Of a stretch of DNA of 47,608 nucleotides, positions 8,664-16,822 are shown piece after piece. Below the pieces are notes generated by a model that saw nothing but the letters and a program-made list of their open reading frames with translations, did not search any database and was not told where the DNA came from. Source of the DNA: Verrucomicrobiia bacterium. GTDB taxonomy: Bacteria > Verrucomicrobiota > Verrucomicrobiia > Limisphaerales > JADLHS01. The DNA lies in contig WYBW01000146.1 in assembly GCA_011525685.1 (NCBI GenBank), forward strand, positions 1 to 47,608, written 5' to 3'. The number at the start of each line of letters is the position of its first letter. The stretch's first letter is position 1. Made by a program: the position numbers and the translations under genes.

Positions 8664-9743
8664 TCACTTCTTGATCCATTCCTTCGGCACTGCGTATTCG
8701 CCGCCGACGGGTTTCGTTTCGCCGATCCATTTCGCGGCGTCTTCGGCGGTGGCGAAGTAGTGATGGCGGGCATAGATGGCGCGGCCTTCCGGGCCGGTTA
8801 GGAAATCAATGAACCGTTGCGCTGCGGCGCGGTCTTTCGTGAACTTCGAGATGGCCACGGGAATGTAGCCGATGCGCGGGATTTGTTCCTTGGCCAGCGG
8901 CACGGTTTCGATGCGCGCGGCGTCCCAATGCTCGAACACGCTCCAGCCGATCACGGCGTCGGCCATCTTGAGCGAAATGGCGGTGGCGGTTTTCTCGCAG
9001 CTCTCGGTGTAGTTGACGAGGTTGCGCCGGAACGCCGCCTTTTCCTCCGGCGTGAATTCCTTCTCGATGATCTCGACGGCGTAAGCGCCCACGCAGACGC
9101 CCTCGGGGTTGGCGATGGCGACTTTCAGGCCGGGCTTGGTGAGGTCGCGCAGCGCGCGGATTTTGTGGGGGTTGCCCTTCTGCACATTGATGGCGGAGAC
9201 GAGATAGACGATGACTTTCTCGGTGTCGGGGAGCACGTCGCCGTCGCGCTTGGCTTTCTCCATGTAATCGGACGAGCCGGGGAAATAGATGTCGCCCTGC
9301 TTGGCCAGTTTCATCTGCGAGAGGACGTAGCCCGAGCCGCCGAAGACCAGCTCGACTTTCACGCCGGTCTTTTGCTCGTAGAGCTTGGCGGCTTCCTCGG
9401 TGGGCGGTTTGGAGGCCGCGCCGGCGAAGACGAGGAGTTTTTCCGCCGCTGAGACGGAAGTCGCGGCGAGCACCGCTATGGCGAGCAGCAGCGCGGGCAG
9501 GAGGCTGGGGTAATGACGGGAGCTAACAAGTCTGGGCTGAGAAGATGCAGTTCGTTTGGGGAGCGCAAGCGTCCCGCGTGCGGCCGTCGGCGTCGCGCCG
9601 TCGGCTTCGTAGAGCCGTGTTTTCAAGACGGATTGAGGATTGACAAATGGAGGGACAAAGTTTGCGGCGCGATGCCGCAAACCACACGCCAGAGGCGTGT
9701 GCTCCCCAGTTTTGACTGCATCGTTTTGACTGAGTTTATTCAT
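8664..9743 (-). CDS. modA: Molybdate/tungstate ABC transporter substrate-binding protein
   Basis: The mature part (from about AEKLLVFAGAASKP) is a type II periplasmic binding protein of the ModA/WtpA group: FGGSGYVLSQMKLAKQGDIY, GSSDYME, ANPEGVCVGAYA and ADAVIGWSVFEHW are characteristic. A signal peptide core (PSLLPALLLAIAVLAATSVS) precedes it. The ATG at 9743, 8 nt after the porin stop, gives 359 residues but places about 60 residues before the signal core. Residues 8 to about 67 are encoded by an inverted-repeat element (9544-9722). No ATG or GTG lies between that element and the signal core. The substrate is inferred from the family and the modBC neighbours. Confidence 0.88.
   Translation of the reverse strand: MNKLSQNDAVKTGEHTPLACGLRHRAANFVPPFVNPQSVLKTRLYEADGATPTAARGTLALPKRTASSQPRLVSSRHYPSLLPALLLAIAVLAATSVSAAEKLLVFAGAASKPPTEEAAKLYEQKTGVKVELVFGGSGYVLSQMKLAKQGDIYFPGSSDYMEKAKRDGDVLPDTEKVIVYLVSAINVQKGNPHKIRALRDLTKPGLKVAIANPEGVCVGAYAVEIIEKEFTPEEKAAFRRNLVNYTESCEKTATAISLKMADAVIGWSVFEHWDAARIETVPLAKEQIPRIGYIPVAISKFTKDRAAAQRFIDFLTGPEGRAIYARHHYFATAEDAAKWIGETKPVGGEYAVPKEWIKK
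9544..9722. repeat. 179-bp inverted-repeat (MITE-like) element within the modA 5' coding region
   Basis: The ends are inverted: GATGCAGT (9544-9551) against ACTGCATC (9715-9722), and GGGGAGC (9558-9564) against GCTCCCC (9701-9707). Inside are two clean hairpins: TTTGCGGC/GCCGCAAA (9661-9681) and CACACGCC/GGCGTGTG (9683-9701). A direct repeat CTCAG flanks the element loosely. The segment has no protein-like composition yet stays open in the modA frame. It is probably a non-autonomous mobile or REP-like repeat, similar in style to those at 21291 and 25899. Confidence 0.6.
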
Positions 9744-9751
9744 GTTCGTGT

Positions 9752-11167
9752 TCAAAAGGTGATTTCCATTGAGAGATAGCCGTAGGCGGTGTCGCCCCGG
9801 TAGGTGGCGTTGGGCGCGTTCTTGATGAACTCGCCGGCGAACAGATACGCGCCGCCGGCTTCGAGGCGCACGTTGCCCGGCAGCACGTCCCAGCGCACGC
9901 GCGCTTCCAGTTGATGGCCGATGAGCGAGCCGGAGTTGCCGGTCGCGTCGCGCGTCCCGCTGGTCGTCCACGCGTCGGTGTCCGAGGCGAGCCAATACGG
10001 ACGGTAAGTCGTCATGAGTTCGAGCGGCTTCGCCGGTTTGGCCACGAGCCGCAGACCCGGCGACTGGATGTTGGCCCGGGCGAACGCGCCGTAAATGCCC
10101 GTCGGCCCGTGCTCGAACCGGCGCGCGCCAAAGAGCGTGTCGAAGCGGTTGCTGTCGCCGTCGGTGGGATCGTCGTCGCCGCTGGCGTAGTCGTAGAGCA
10201 CCGCGACGCGCGGCGACCAGGCGGCGTCGAATGTGTAACCGGCCTCGGCGTGGCCGAACCACGCGAAGTGATCGAGGTCGCGGGTGTCGGCTGCGGCGGT
10301 GCTGCCCCGTTGCGTGCCGAACTGCGCGACGCCCTCGAAGTCGAAATCCCATTTGCCTTTTTCCGGCTTGCGCGAGAACCGCAGGCCGGGCGTATAAAGC
10401 TGGCGGTTGCGCGTGGGCAAATCTGCCGAGTCATCCTCGTGCAGCCCGAACACATAGACCTCGCCCGTCGCGCCCCAGAACAGCTTGGGCCATTGCGCGT
10501 GCAGCCCCCAGAACTGGAGGTCGAAGCTCTCCTCGTCGAACTCGATGTCGTTGTCGAGCAGCGAGGGGACGTCAGAGGGCAGTCGCGTCACTGGCAGCAC
10601 ATAGAAGGCGCGCACAGTGGGTCCGTCCTTGAGCTGCCATTGATAATGCGGACCAGTGAACGCGTTGATCGTGTTGCGAAAGTCGTTTCGGGCCACGAGT
10701 CGGCGGCTGCCAATGTCCATGGTCTGCCGACCCAGACGAAGTTCGCTGCGACTGTCATTCGCAAACGGGCCGTCAAACCGCACCGCCGCGTAACCCTGAA
10801 GCAACTCCACGGCGTTGACCATCGTGGTGTCAATCGGACTGCCCGAGTCCGCCAGTTCCTGCCGTGAATCAATCATCTCTCCCACGACGCTGAACTGCTT
10901 CGTTTTCGCCTCCAGCCGCAGCGTGGTGCGGAAGGCGAGCATCTGGTCGCCGCCCGAGCGGCCCACGCGGAACTGGCCGTCGAGCGTTTCGTAGCGGGTG
11001 CGCTGCGTGCCGCTGATGTCGAGCCACTCTGGCAGGTTGGCGGCCTTGGAAAACTGCCAGGGTTCCGTGTGGTTTGAGTCGGCCGCAGGGACACTGATTG
11101 AAGTCAGTCCAGCCAAGAGCAGGAGGACGCAGTTCAGCAGTCCGCAGCGTGCGGTTGGAATACTCAT
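9752..11167 (-). CDS. Outer-membrane beta-barrel porin, alginate-export-like
   Basis: A 471-residue protein with a signal peptide (hydrophobic LLNCVLLLLAGLTS, cleavage near VPAADS) and a series of alternating amphipathic strands ending in YGYLSMEITF. The terminal Phe is the usual outer-membrane assembly signal. The N-terminal segment (WLDISGTQRTRYETLDGQFR) and the LRLGRQTMDIGSRRLVARNDFRNT-like region (seen as RSELRLGRQTMDIGSRR) resemble AlgE/alginate-export barrels, a family that also holds general porins. It lies immediately upstream of modA with an 8-nt gap, so it may be the outer-membrane entry route for the oxyanion. That link is inference. Confidence 0.8.
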   Translation of the reverse strand: MSIPTARCGLLNCVLLLLAGLTSISVPAADSNHTEPWQFSKAANLPEWLDISGTQRTRYETLDGQFRVGRSGGDQMLAFRTTLRLEAKTKQFSVVGEMIDSRQELADSGSPIDTTMVNAVELLQGYAAVRFDGPFANDSRSELRLGRQTMDIGSRRLVARNDFRNTINAFTGPHYQWQLKDGPTVRAFYVLPVTRLPSDVPSLLDNDIEFDEESFDLQFWGLHAQWPKLFWGATGEVYVFGLHEDDSADLPTRNRQLYTPGLRFSRKPEKGKWDFDFEGVAQFGTQRGSTAAADTRDLDHFAWFGHAEAGYTFDAAWSPRVAVLYDYASGDDDPTDGDSNRFDTLFGARRFEHGPTGIYGAFARANIQSPGLRLVAKPAKPLELMTTYRPYWLASDTDAWTTSGTRDATGNSGSLIGHQLEARVRWDVLPGNVRLEAGGAYLFAGEFIKNAPNATYRGDTAYGYLSMEITF

Positions 11168-11407
11168 GCGCGAAAAGCGTTACTCGTTGAGCAAGGGTTG
11201 GAGTTGGGTAAAACGCCGTGCCGCCGTTGATGCGCCCGGCTGCGCAACCGCCGGAAGAATAAATGGTCGCGCAAATCGCGTTTCGGAAAAACGGCAAAAC
11301 CGAGGTCCGAGATGTGGCATGCGGCTGATAGTATGCGACAACTGAGTACCCCGGTTCAACACCGCAGCTTGCACCGCCGGCAAGCCGGAGCGGCCAGCGG
11401 TCGGTGG

Positions 11408-11492
11408 TGCCGGTGGTGGGACTCGAACCCACACGACTTTTTACGGTCCCAGGATTTTAAGTCCTGTGCGTCTGCCATTTCGCCACACCGGC
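11408..11492 (-). tRNA. tRNA-Leu (anticodon UAA)
   Basis: On the minus strand a class II cloverleaf begins GCCGGTGTGGCGAAATGG. It has anticodon stem-loop GGACTTAAAATCC (anticodon TAA), a variable arm GGGACCGTAAAAAGTC, T-arm GTGGGTTCGAGTCCCAC and acceptor CACCGGC plus discriminator A. CCA is not encoded. The acceptor pairs GCCGGTG/CACCGGC perfectly. Confidence 0.95.
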
Positions 11493-11519
11493 AAACCTGC
11501 GAACCACGGGGGCATCCGG

Positions 11520-12350
11520 CTACTCCGGCTCGGGGAGCGACGCGGCGGCCAGTGGTTTGGCCTTGGCGGCCTGGAGCGCAATTTCCTGGACGTCCGCGGC
11601 GGGCAGGACGATGAGCACACTGGACTTGCCCCGCATGTAACGGCTCACGCCCAGACCGATCAGTTTGCCGTCCAAGGTGAACGTCGGACAGCCGAGCTGG
11701 GCACTGGTGGCGCGGACGAAGATGCGCGGTTTCTCCGTGATGCTCGTGACCTGGCCGCGGGTGACGGCGGGAACGCGATTGAGGATTTCCTCGGTCCGGC
11801 TCAACGTGACCACTTCATCGCTGAGTTTGACCTTGCCGTTGTCGGTCAGGTCCAGGCCCTTGAACTTCACCTCCTGCGCCTCCTTGCTGTCGGCTTTGAC
11901 GCGAAAGAACGCCAGATCGAGGTCGGAATCTTTCATGACCTGTTCCGCCGGGATTTCCGTGCCGTCTTGAAGGACGACCTTGATCTCCTTGAGGGTGGCG
12001 CTCACGTCGAATCGCACCGGCCCCTTGGCCGTGTTGTACTCGCGACCTTCCATCTCGCGCGAGGGGTCCACCTGGCTCATGGCGGTGACGAGCAGGCCCG
12101 AGGAATCAATGATCGTGGCGAGCGTTTCGATCTTGCGCTCGCGGTCGGGAATGTTCATGGGGCCATCCGAACTGCCGGCCGCGGTCATGCTGATCTTCAT
12201 GACGGCGGTGAGCCACACGACAGAGTCGCCTTTGTCGGCGAGGAGTTTGCGCGCGGCCACCTGGGAAGCTTCCTCGGTCTGCGCCGATGCGAAGTTCACC
12301 GCCAGCAGAGCGGCCATGGCCACGGAGAGGACTGGGAGTCTGGTTTTCAT
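11520..12350 (-). CDS. Secreted HtrA-fold protein lacking catalytic His and Ser (pseudoprotease)
   Basis: A 276-residue protein with a signal peptide (MKTRLPVLSVAMAALLAVNF, cleavage near ASAQ); the start at 12350 is chosen for this. The order of segments follows trypsin-like HtrA domains: SSGLLVTAMSQV where HtrA has GYIITNHHV, DSDLDLAFFRV where the catalytic Asp sits (D145 retained), and SAQLGCPTFTLDGKLIG where GNSGGPLVN.DG..IG is expected. The His is Ser92 or nearby, and the catalytic Ser is Leu219. Peptidase activity is therefore unlikely. It follows the four-PDZ HtrA by 19 bp in one operon, so it is probably a partner, regulator or substrate-binding subunit. Confidence 0.72.
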   Translation of the reverse strand: MKTRLPVLSVAMAALLAVNFASAQTEEASQVAARKLLADKGDSVVWLTAVMKISMTAAGSSDGPMNIPDRERKIETLATIIDSSGLLVTAMSQVDPSREMEGREYNTAKGPVRFDVSATLKEIKVVLQDGTEIPAEQVMKDSDLDLAFFRVKADSKEAQEVKFKGLDLTDNGKVKLSDEVVTLSRTEEILNRVPAVTRGQVTSITEKPRIFVRATSAQLGCPTFTLDGKLIGLGVSRYMRGKSSVLIVLPAADVQEIALQAAKAKPLAAASLPEPE

Positions 12351-12369
12351 GGGCAGGGGTTGGGAGGGA

Positions 12370-14457
12370 TCACCATTTTGGTTCGAGTTCGAAGTATTCG
12401 GTGTAAATGCCGCGCTTGACAAAGAAAACGACCCGGCGCGGTTTTTGTTCCGCGAGAGCTTTCATCGTTTGTTTGAGTTGCGCGATGCTCCTGACCGGCT
12501 TGCCGTCAATGGCCAGGAGGATGTCACCGCCCGCGACGCCGGCCAGCGCGGCCCAGCCGGCGGATTGCACGGTGGCAATCCGGACGCCGTCCTCGGGGGA
12601 TTTCAGCCTGGCGCTCACGGCTTCGTTCAGGGAAAGCTCACGGGCGGTGAACTCAAACCGTTCGTCCTTGTAGGTTTCGAGATCGCTGTTGGGTTTGGGC
12701 TGCGTGCCCAGTTTGGCGGTGAGCTTGAGCGGCTGGCCGGCGCGCAAGCCTTCGAGTTCAACCTCCGCCCCCACCTTGTAATCGCGGATCATGTTGGCGA
12801 AAAGCTCCTGGTCCGCGGGTGTGCTGGCGGCGATCACCTGGCCATCGAGTTTGAACAACAGGTCGCCGGTCTGCAGCCCGGCCTGTTGCGCCGGCGAGTC
12901 TGGAAAGACCTGGGTAACGCGCACCCCGCGCCGGCCTTCGAGCGCCAGGGCGGTGGCCAGTTCGCGAGTGAGCACCTGGGATTGGAGACCGAGCCACGCT
13001 TTGGCGGGGCGGGCGGGTTTGGACTCGTCCGGCTCCGGACCGATCTTTACGACGGTGGCCAGTTCCTCGCCGGTTCGCGCGAACGTGACCAGGACGGGTT
13101 TGGGCTCGGTGAGATCCTTCGTAAACTCGGCGGTGAATTGGATGAGCCGTTGGACATTCTCCACGGGGCGATCTCCGAAGCGCAGAATGATGTCCCCGTT
13201 GCGCAGTTCGGGTTTGGATTCGGCGGAGGGTCCGCCGGTGCGCACGGTATCCACCCAGGCGCCGGCCTTGGATTCACGGTCGTTTTCCAGGGCCGACACG
13301 CGCGTGAAATCCCGCACGGTCAGTCCCCAGTTGAGCAATTCGGTCTCCTTGGCCAGGCTCGGTTCGCGGTCCGCCGTGGTTACGTTCCAAGTCATCGGTT
13401 GGCCGGCGCGCAGTCCCGTGAGCGTCAGCCGCGATCCAACCGGCTTGGAGAGCACCAGCCGATTGAAGACGGGCAGGTCTTCATCGGCCCGGGCGTCGGG
13501 AACTCTTTCTCCGTTGATGGCGATGATGAGATCGCCGGATTGAATCCCGGCAGCGCGGGCCGGACTCTCGGGCAGGACGGAGGCGACCATGACGCCGCGG
13601 GCGTCGGGGGCGGATTTCAGAAGGATTTGCGGTTCGACGCCAATCCAACTGCGGGCCACGCGGCCGGTTTCGATCAATTCCTGCGCGACCGCTTTGGCGA
13701 GGTTGGAGGGGATGGCGCCGCCCAAACTGCCGATGCCGACTTCATTGATGCCGATGATTTCGCCTTTGCGATTGACCAGCGGCCCGCCGCTGTTGCCGCC
13801 GTAAATGACCGCGTCATGACCGATCCAACGCACGAGTTCGCCGACGTTCTCGCCCTCCAGCCGCAGACCTCCGACACCGCGGGGGGTGATCATGGCCGTG
13901 TTGGCCACGATGCCCTTGGTGACGGATTGGGACAGGCCGGCGGGGCTGCCCATCGCCAGCACCAAATCGCCCACCTGAACCTCGTCCGAATCGCCAAACC
14001 GGGCCACGGGCAGTTTCGCGTCAGGGTTGCGCCGGCTCGAAAGGTCGAGCTTGATCACGGCAATGTCGCTGAGGGCATCCGTGCCAACGAGCACCGCGTC
14101 CACTTCTTCGCGATTGGCCAGGCGACAGACGAGGCGGGTGGCGCGTCCGGCGACATGATGGTTGGTGATGATGTAACCGTCCTCGGTGATGATGGCACCG
14201 CTGCCGCTGGAGCGGCGCTTTTGCATCCGGCCGTCGCTGCCTTGCTCATAAACGACGTGAATCCGCACCAAGGCCGGATAGACCGCCTCCACCGCCCGCT
14301 GAATCTCCCGTTGAACCGGGTCATCCTTCTTGCGGGCGGAGGAAGGCTTGCTGCTTCCGTCCGGCCGTTGGGATGAACCGGACTGACAGCCAGTGCCCAA
14401 CAGACCCGAGATGACCAGCACGGCGGCCAGACGAAAAAAGGTGGAGTTGATTTTCAT
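12370..14457 (-). CDS. HtrA/DegP-like serine protease lipoprotein with four PDZ domains
   Basis: A 695-residue periplasmic protease with a lipoprotein signal (LLGTGC, lipidated Cys24). The trypsin-like domain spans about 50-260 with a full triad: TNHHV (His101), SDIAVIKL (Asp131) and GNSGGPLVN (Ser223). Four PDZ modules follow: about 268-355 (SWIGVEPQ...GIQSGDLIIAINGE), 375-460, 490-580 (WLGLQSQ...GLQTGDLLFKLDGQ) and 605-690 (GVAGGDILLAIDGKPV). Classical DegP has two PDZs and DegS one, so this is an extended form. It precedes the pseudoprotease gene in an operon. A role in envelope protein quality control is expected from the family. Confidence 0.9.
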   Translation of the reverse strand: MKINSTFFRLAAVLVISGLLGTGCQSGSSQRPDGSSKPSSARKKDDPVQREIQRAVEAVYPALVRIHVVYEQGSDGRMQKRRSSGSGAIITEDGYIITNHHVAGRATRLVCRLANREEVDAVLVGTDALSDIAVIKLDLSSRRNPDAKLPVARFGDSDEVQVGDLVLAMGSPAGLSQSVTKGIVANTAMITPRGVGGLRLEGENVGELVRWIGHDAVIYGGNSGGPLVNRKGEIIGINEVGIGSLGGAIPSNLAKAVAQELIETGRVARSWIGVEPQILLKSAPDARGVMVASVLPESPARAAGIQSGDLIIAINGERVPDARADEDLPVFNRLVLSKPVGSRLTLTGLRAGQPMTWNVTTADREPSLAKETELLNWGLTVRDFTRVSALENDRESKAGAWVDTVRTGGPSAESKPELRNGDIILRFGDRPVENVQRLIQFTAEFTKDLTEPKPVLVTFARTGEELATVVKIGPEPDESKPARPAKAWLGLQSQVLTRELATALALEGRRGVRVTQVFPDSPAQQAGLQTGDLLFKLDGQVIAASTPADQELFANMIRDYKVGAEVELEGLRAGQPLKLTAKLGTQPKPNSDLETYKDERFEFTARELSLNEAVSARLKSPEDGVRIATVQSAGWAALAGVAGGDILLAIDGKPVRSIAQLKQTMKALAEQKPRRVVFFVKRGIYTEYFELEPKW

Positions 14458-14572
14458 GCAAACGCAGTGCGGCCGTTGGCGCGGCGTGCGCGCATCATCA
14501 TGTCATTCCATTGGAACATGGGCAGCAGCTTCGGCTGTGAGGCCCGTTGGCGCAACCAAAAATCGAAAGAAT

Positions 14573-14586
14573 GCCCGAAAGCGGGC
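14573..14586 (-). terminator. Possible hairpin terminator of the HAD/DHS-like/PfkB operon
   Basis: A small perfect stem GCCCG/CGGGC with a four-base loop is followed, read leftward, by a T-rich stretch (ATTCTTTCGATTTTTGG). It lies about 110 nt after the kinase stop in a 242-bp gap that holds no gene. The stem is short, so the call is tentative. Confidence 0.3.
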
Positions 14587-14699
14587 ACATCCAAGATTTT
14601 TGCGAGTCCGCCCGTTTGCCGGAAGCGCGGCTTCTCCGCCGCCTGGCACGAAAAGGCGATTGCTGGACAACACGCCGGTGGCGGAACGCACTGAGCGTG

Positions 14700-15716
14700 T
14701 CAAATCAACGCCTCACGGAGCTGGCGGATGCTGGCGGTGCCGGTGGTGCCCAGTTGATGCACCACAATCGAGGCGGCGGCGTTGGCCAGTTCGAGGGCTT
14801 CGCGCAGGTCCGCGCCCGCCGCCAGCGCCGCCGCGAGATTTGCCGTGACAGCATCGCCGGCGCCCACCACGTCAATCGGTCCGCGCACGGGCAGCGCCGG
14901 AACATGTTCAGCCCGGCCGGACGGCGAGGCGCCAAGCATGCCACGGTCGGCGGCCGTGACGAACACCGCCCGTCGGTTACGGTGGGCGAGTTCCCGGGCC
15001 AGCGCCTTGATTTCGTCAATAGTCAGGGTCGTTGCGCTGCCCGACAGCGCGGAGAGTTCCGCGGCGTTCATCTTGAAGATCACCGGTGGGAAATCGCGCA
15101 GACTGCGGCGGCTGTCGGCCAGGACCGGGAGTTCCGGCCGGTTGACGGCCAGCGCCTTCACGGTGTCCAACAATCGCCGCGTCACCACTCCGGTTTCGGG
15201 AACGTCCACTTGATCCATCAGCACCACGGCGTCGGCGGTCGCGGAGAGGCTCACGAGGTTGTTGATCAGTTGGGCCTCGAGCAACGCCGGGGTAGGCGTC
15301 CAGTTTTTCGAGTCCAGACGGTTGAGTTCCTGAGGTGGTGTGCCGGGAGACATCACCAGGGGTTTGCAGTAAGTGAACGTGCGGCGATCGGCGGTTTGAA
15401 TGAATCCATCAAGTTTCACACCCGGCCCGGCCTCGAGCGCCCGCCGCAGTTCGAAGCCTTCACCGTCGAAGCCGCAAAAGCCAACTGGAAGAATCTCGCC
15501 GATGCCGAGCGCGACCAGGTTGTTGAGAATCGTGCCGGCGGCGCCCGGTTGGGCGCGAACATTGACGACATTATGCACGGGCAACCCGGTCTCGATGGAG
15601 GTTTCCTGCCGGGCGGGGTCAATTTCGAGATAGCGATCGAGGCAGAAGTCTCCGGCCACGACCAGACGCAACGAGGTGTAGCGGGAGGTGATGGCCTCGA
15701 ACCGGGACGGACTCAT
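14700..15716 (-). CDS. PfkB-family carbohydrate kinase (HldE/RfaE kinase-like)
   Basis: The 338-residue kinase starts at the ATG at 15716, overlapping the previous stop as ATGA. The N-terminal strand LRLVVAGDFCLDRYLEID, the glycine-rich PGAAGTILNNLVALG and the C-terminal GPIDVVGAGDAVTANLAAAL (GAGD, catalytic Asp) define the ribokinase/PfkB fold. The N-terminal layout is closest to D-glycero-beta-D-manno-heptose-7-phosphate kinases (HldE domain I), but no nucleotidyltransferase domain follows. The substrate is probably a sugar or sugar phosphate produced by its operon partners, a HAD phosphatase and a deoxyhypusine-synthase-like protein. Confidence 0.85.
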   Translation of the reverse strand: MSPSRFEAITSRYTSLRLVVAGDFCLDRYLEIDPARQETSIETGLPVHNVVNVRAQPGAAGTILNNLVALGIGEILPVGFCGFDGEGFELRRALEAGPGVKLDGFIQTADRRTFTYCKPLVMSPGTPPQELNRLDSKNWTPTPALLEAQLINNLVSLSATADAVVLMDQVDVPETGVVTRRLLDTVKALAVNRPELPVLADSRRSLRDFPPVIFKMNAAELSALSGSATTLTIDEIKALARELAHRNRRAVFVTAADRGMLGASPSGRAEHVPALPVRGPIDVVGAGDAVTANLAAALAAGADLREALELANAAASIVVHQLGTTGTASIRQLREALI

Positions 15717-16822
15717 GCGCTGAGGCGATGCAGCAGGTTGTGGAGAAAGGCCACGTTGTCGCACTGCGCGTAATGCATCGTCCCGCCCATGCGCGAGAAA
15801 CTTTTGCAGAAGCGCAGGTAGTAGGCGGGATTGTCCTTGGGCGGTTCGCCCTTGGTCCAGTCCCAGTTGCCGCCGTCCTGAAGGTCCACGACATAAATGG
15901 TGTGACCGGAAACCGTCTTCCCGCCCGCCTGCAACCGCAGGTTGTTCACACAACTAAGACTCTTCTCGAAGACCTGCGGCGCCATGATCGCCGAACCGAC
16001 CGACAACACCACGCCGCCGTCCAGCTTGTCAATGGCACTGCCGATCAAACGGAAATCAATGTCCGCCGCCCGGCCGATCACCGCCCCGCGGAACATGGGG
16101 TGATTGGCGATGATGTCATAGCCGATGCCCGGATGCACCGTGAGGGGCACGTGGTTGCGGAAGGCATGGGCGAGAATCGAGGATTCCTTCCAGGGATGCT
16201 TCACGTCGTGGCGGCCGCTGCGCAGGTTGTGCGCCACCATCGCGCGCAACAACTCGGCGCGCGCCGGGGTCGAAGGATGCGCCGGCTCGGTCTTCAACAG
16301 ATTCGTGAGCCAGTCGGTTGTTGGCAGCGTAACGCCGTTTTCCTCGATGAAACGCCCCAGGCTGCGACCGTAGCCAAAGCCCTCCAGCGCCCCGGCCATG
16401 AGCGCGAGGTGGATGTTGCGCCCGGTTTCGTCCCAGGTGCCGAACGTGCCGGTGGCAACGTTCTTTCGGACGCTTTCCTCGGTGCGTCCCAAGAAAGACA
16501 ACTCCCAGTCGTGGATGGTGCCCGCGCCGTTGGTGGCCAGGTGCGTGACCCAATCGCGGTCAATGAGCCTGTTCACGATCTTGAGCGCGCCGTTTTTGAT
16601 CAGGTGCGCGCCGTACATGAGGATGACCTCGGCTTTGCGTTCGCGGGCGGCCTTGACTCTGCCCACGCAATCATCTATCAGCGCCGAGGCTTCGGTGGAG
16701 CAGGGCGGCGGCGGTTGGTCCGGATCCACGAGCAACTTCTCGATGGGGCTGAGGCTTTCGCGCGTGGCGAGCGGATAAACTTTGATCCGTTTCAGATTCA
16801 AGGGTGCGGGGAATCTTCTCAT
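15713..16822 (-). CDS. Deoxyhypusine-synthase-like NAD-fold protein (tentative)
   Basis: A 369-residue cytoplasmic protein starting at the ATG at 16822 (ATGA overlap with the HAD gene). The central region (VILMYGAHLIKNGALKIVNR, then WVTHLATNGAGTIHDWELSF at 91-110) follows the Rossmann-like pattern of deoxyhypusine/homospermidine-synthase-type proteins, including an NGAG..HD motif where that family has its TAGG.EED NAD-binding loop. Bacteria lack eIF5A, so the true reaction must differ. It lies between a HAD phosphatase and a PfkB kinase, both overlapping it by 4 bp. The family call is from memory of motif layout and is moderate. Confidence 0.55.
   Translation of the reverse strand: MRRFPAPLNLKRIKVYPLATRESLSPIEKLLVDPDQPPPPCSTEASALIDDCVGRVKAARERKAEVILMYGAHLIKNGALKIVNRLIDRDWVTHLATNGAGTIHDWELSFLGRTEESVRKNVATGTFGTWDETGRNIHLALMAGALEGFGYGRSLGRFIEENGVTLPTTDWLTNLLKTEPAHPSTPARAELLRAMVAHNLRSGRHDVKHPWKESSILAHAFRNHVPLTVHPGIGYDIIANHPMFRGAVIGRAADIDFRLIGSAIDKLDGGVVLSVGSAIMAPQVFEKSLSCVNNLRLQAGGKTVSGHTIYVVDLQDGGNWDWTKGEPPKDNPAYYLRFCKSFSRMGGTMHYAQCDNVAFLHNLLHRLSA

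Noticed and set aside
9744..10352. Upstream extension of the modA frame into the porin gene
   Set aside because: Arg-rich shadow translation of the porin; the ATG at 9743 after the porin stop is a better start.
11168..11407. Moco riboswitch or ModE site upstream of the porin-mod operon
   Set aside because: No convincing palindromic ModE box or aptamer-like structure could be picked out by eye; a covariance model search would be needed.
11980..14376. A 798-codon open frame on the plus strand opposite the HtrA gene
   Set aside because: Antisense shadow: the minus-strand frame has a full protease triad and PDZ domains, while this one is a Gly/His-rich artefact.
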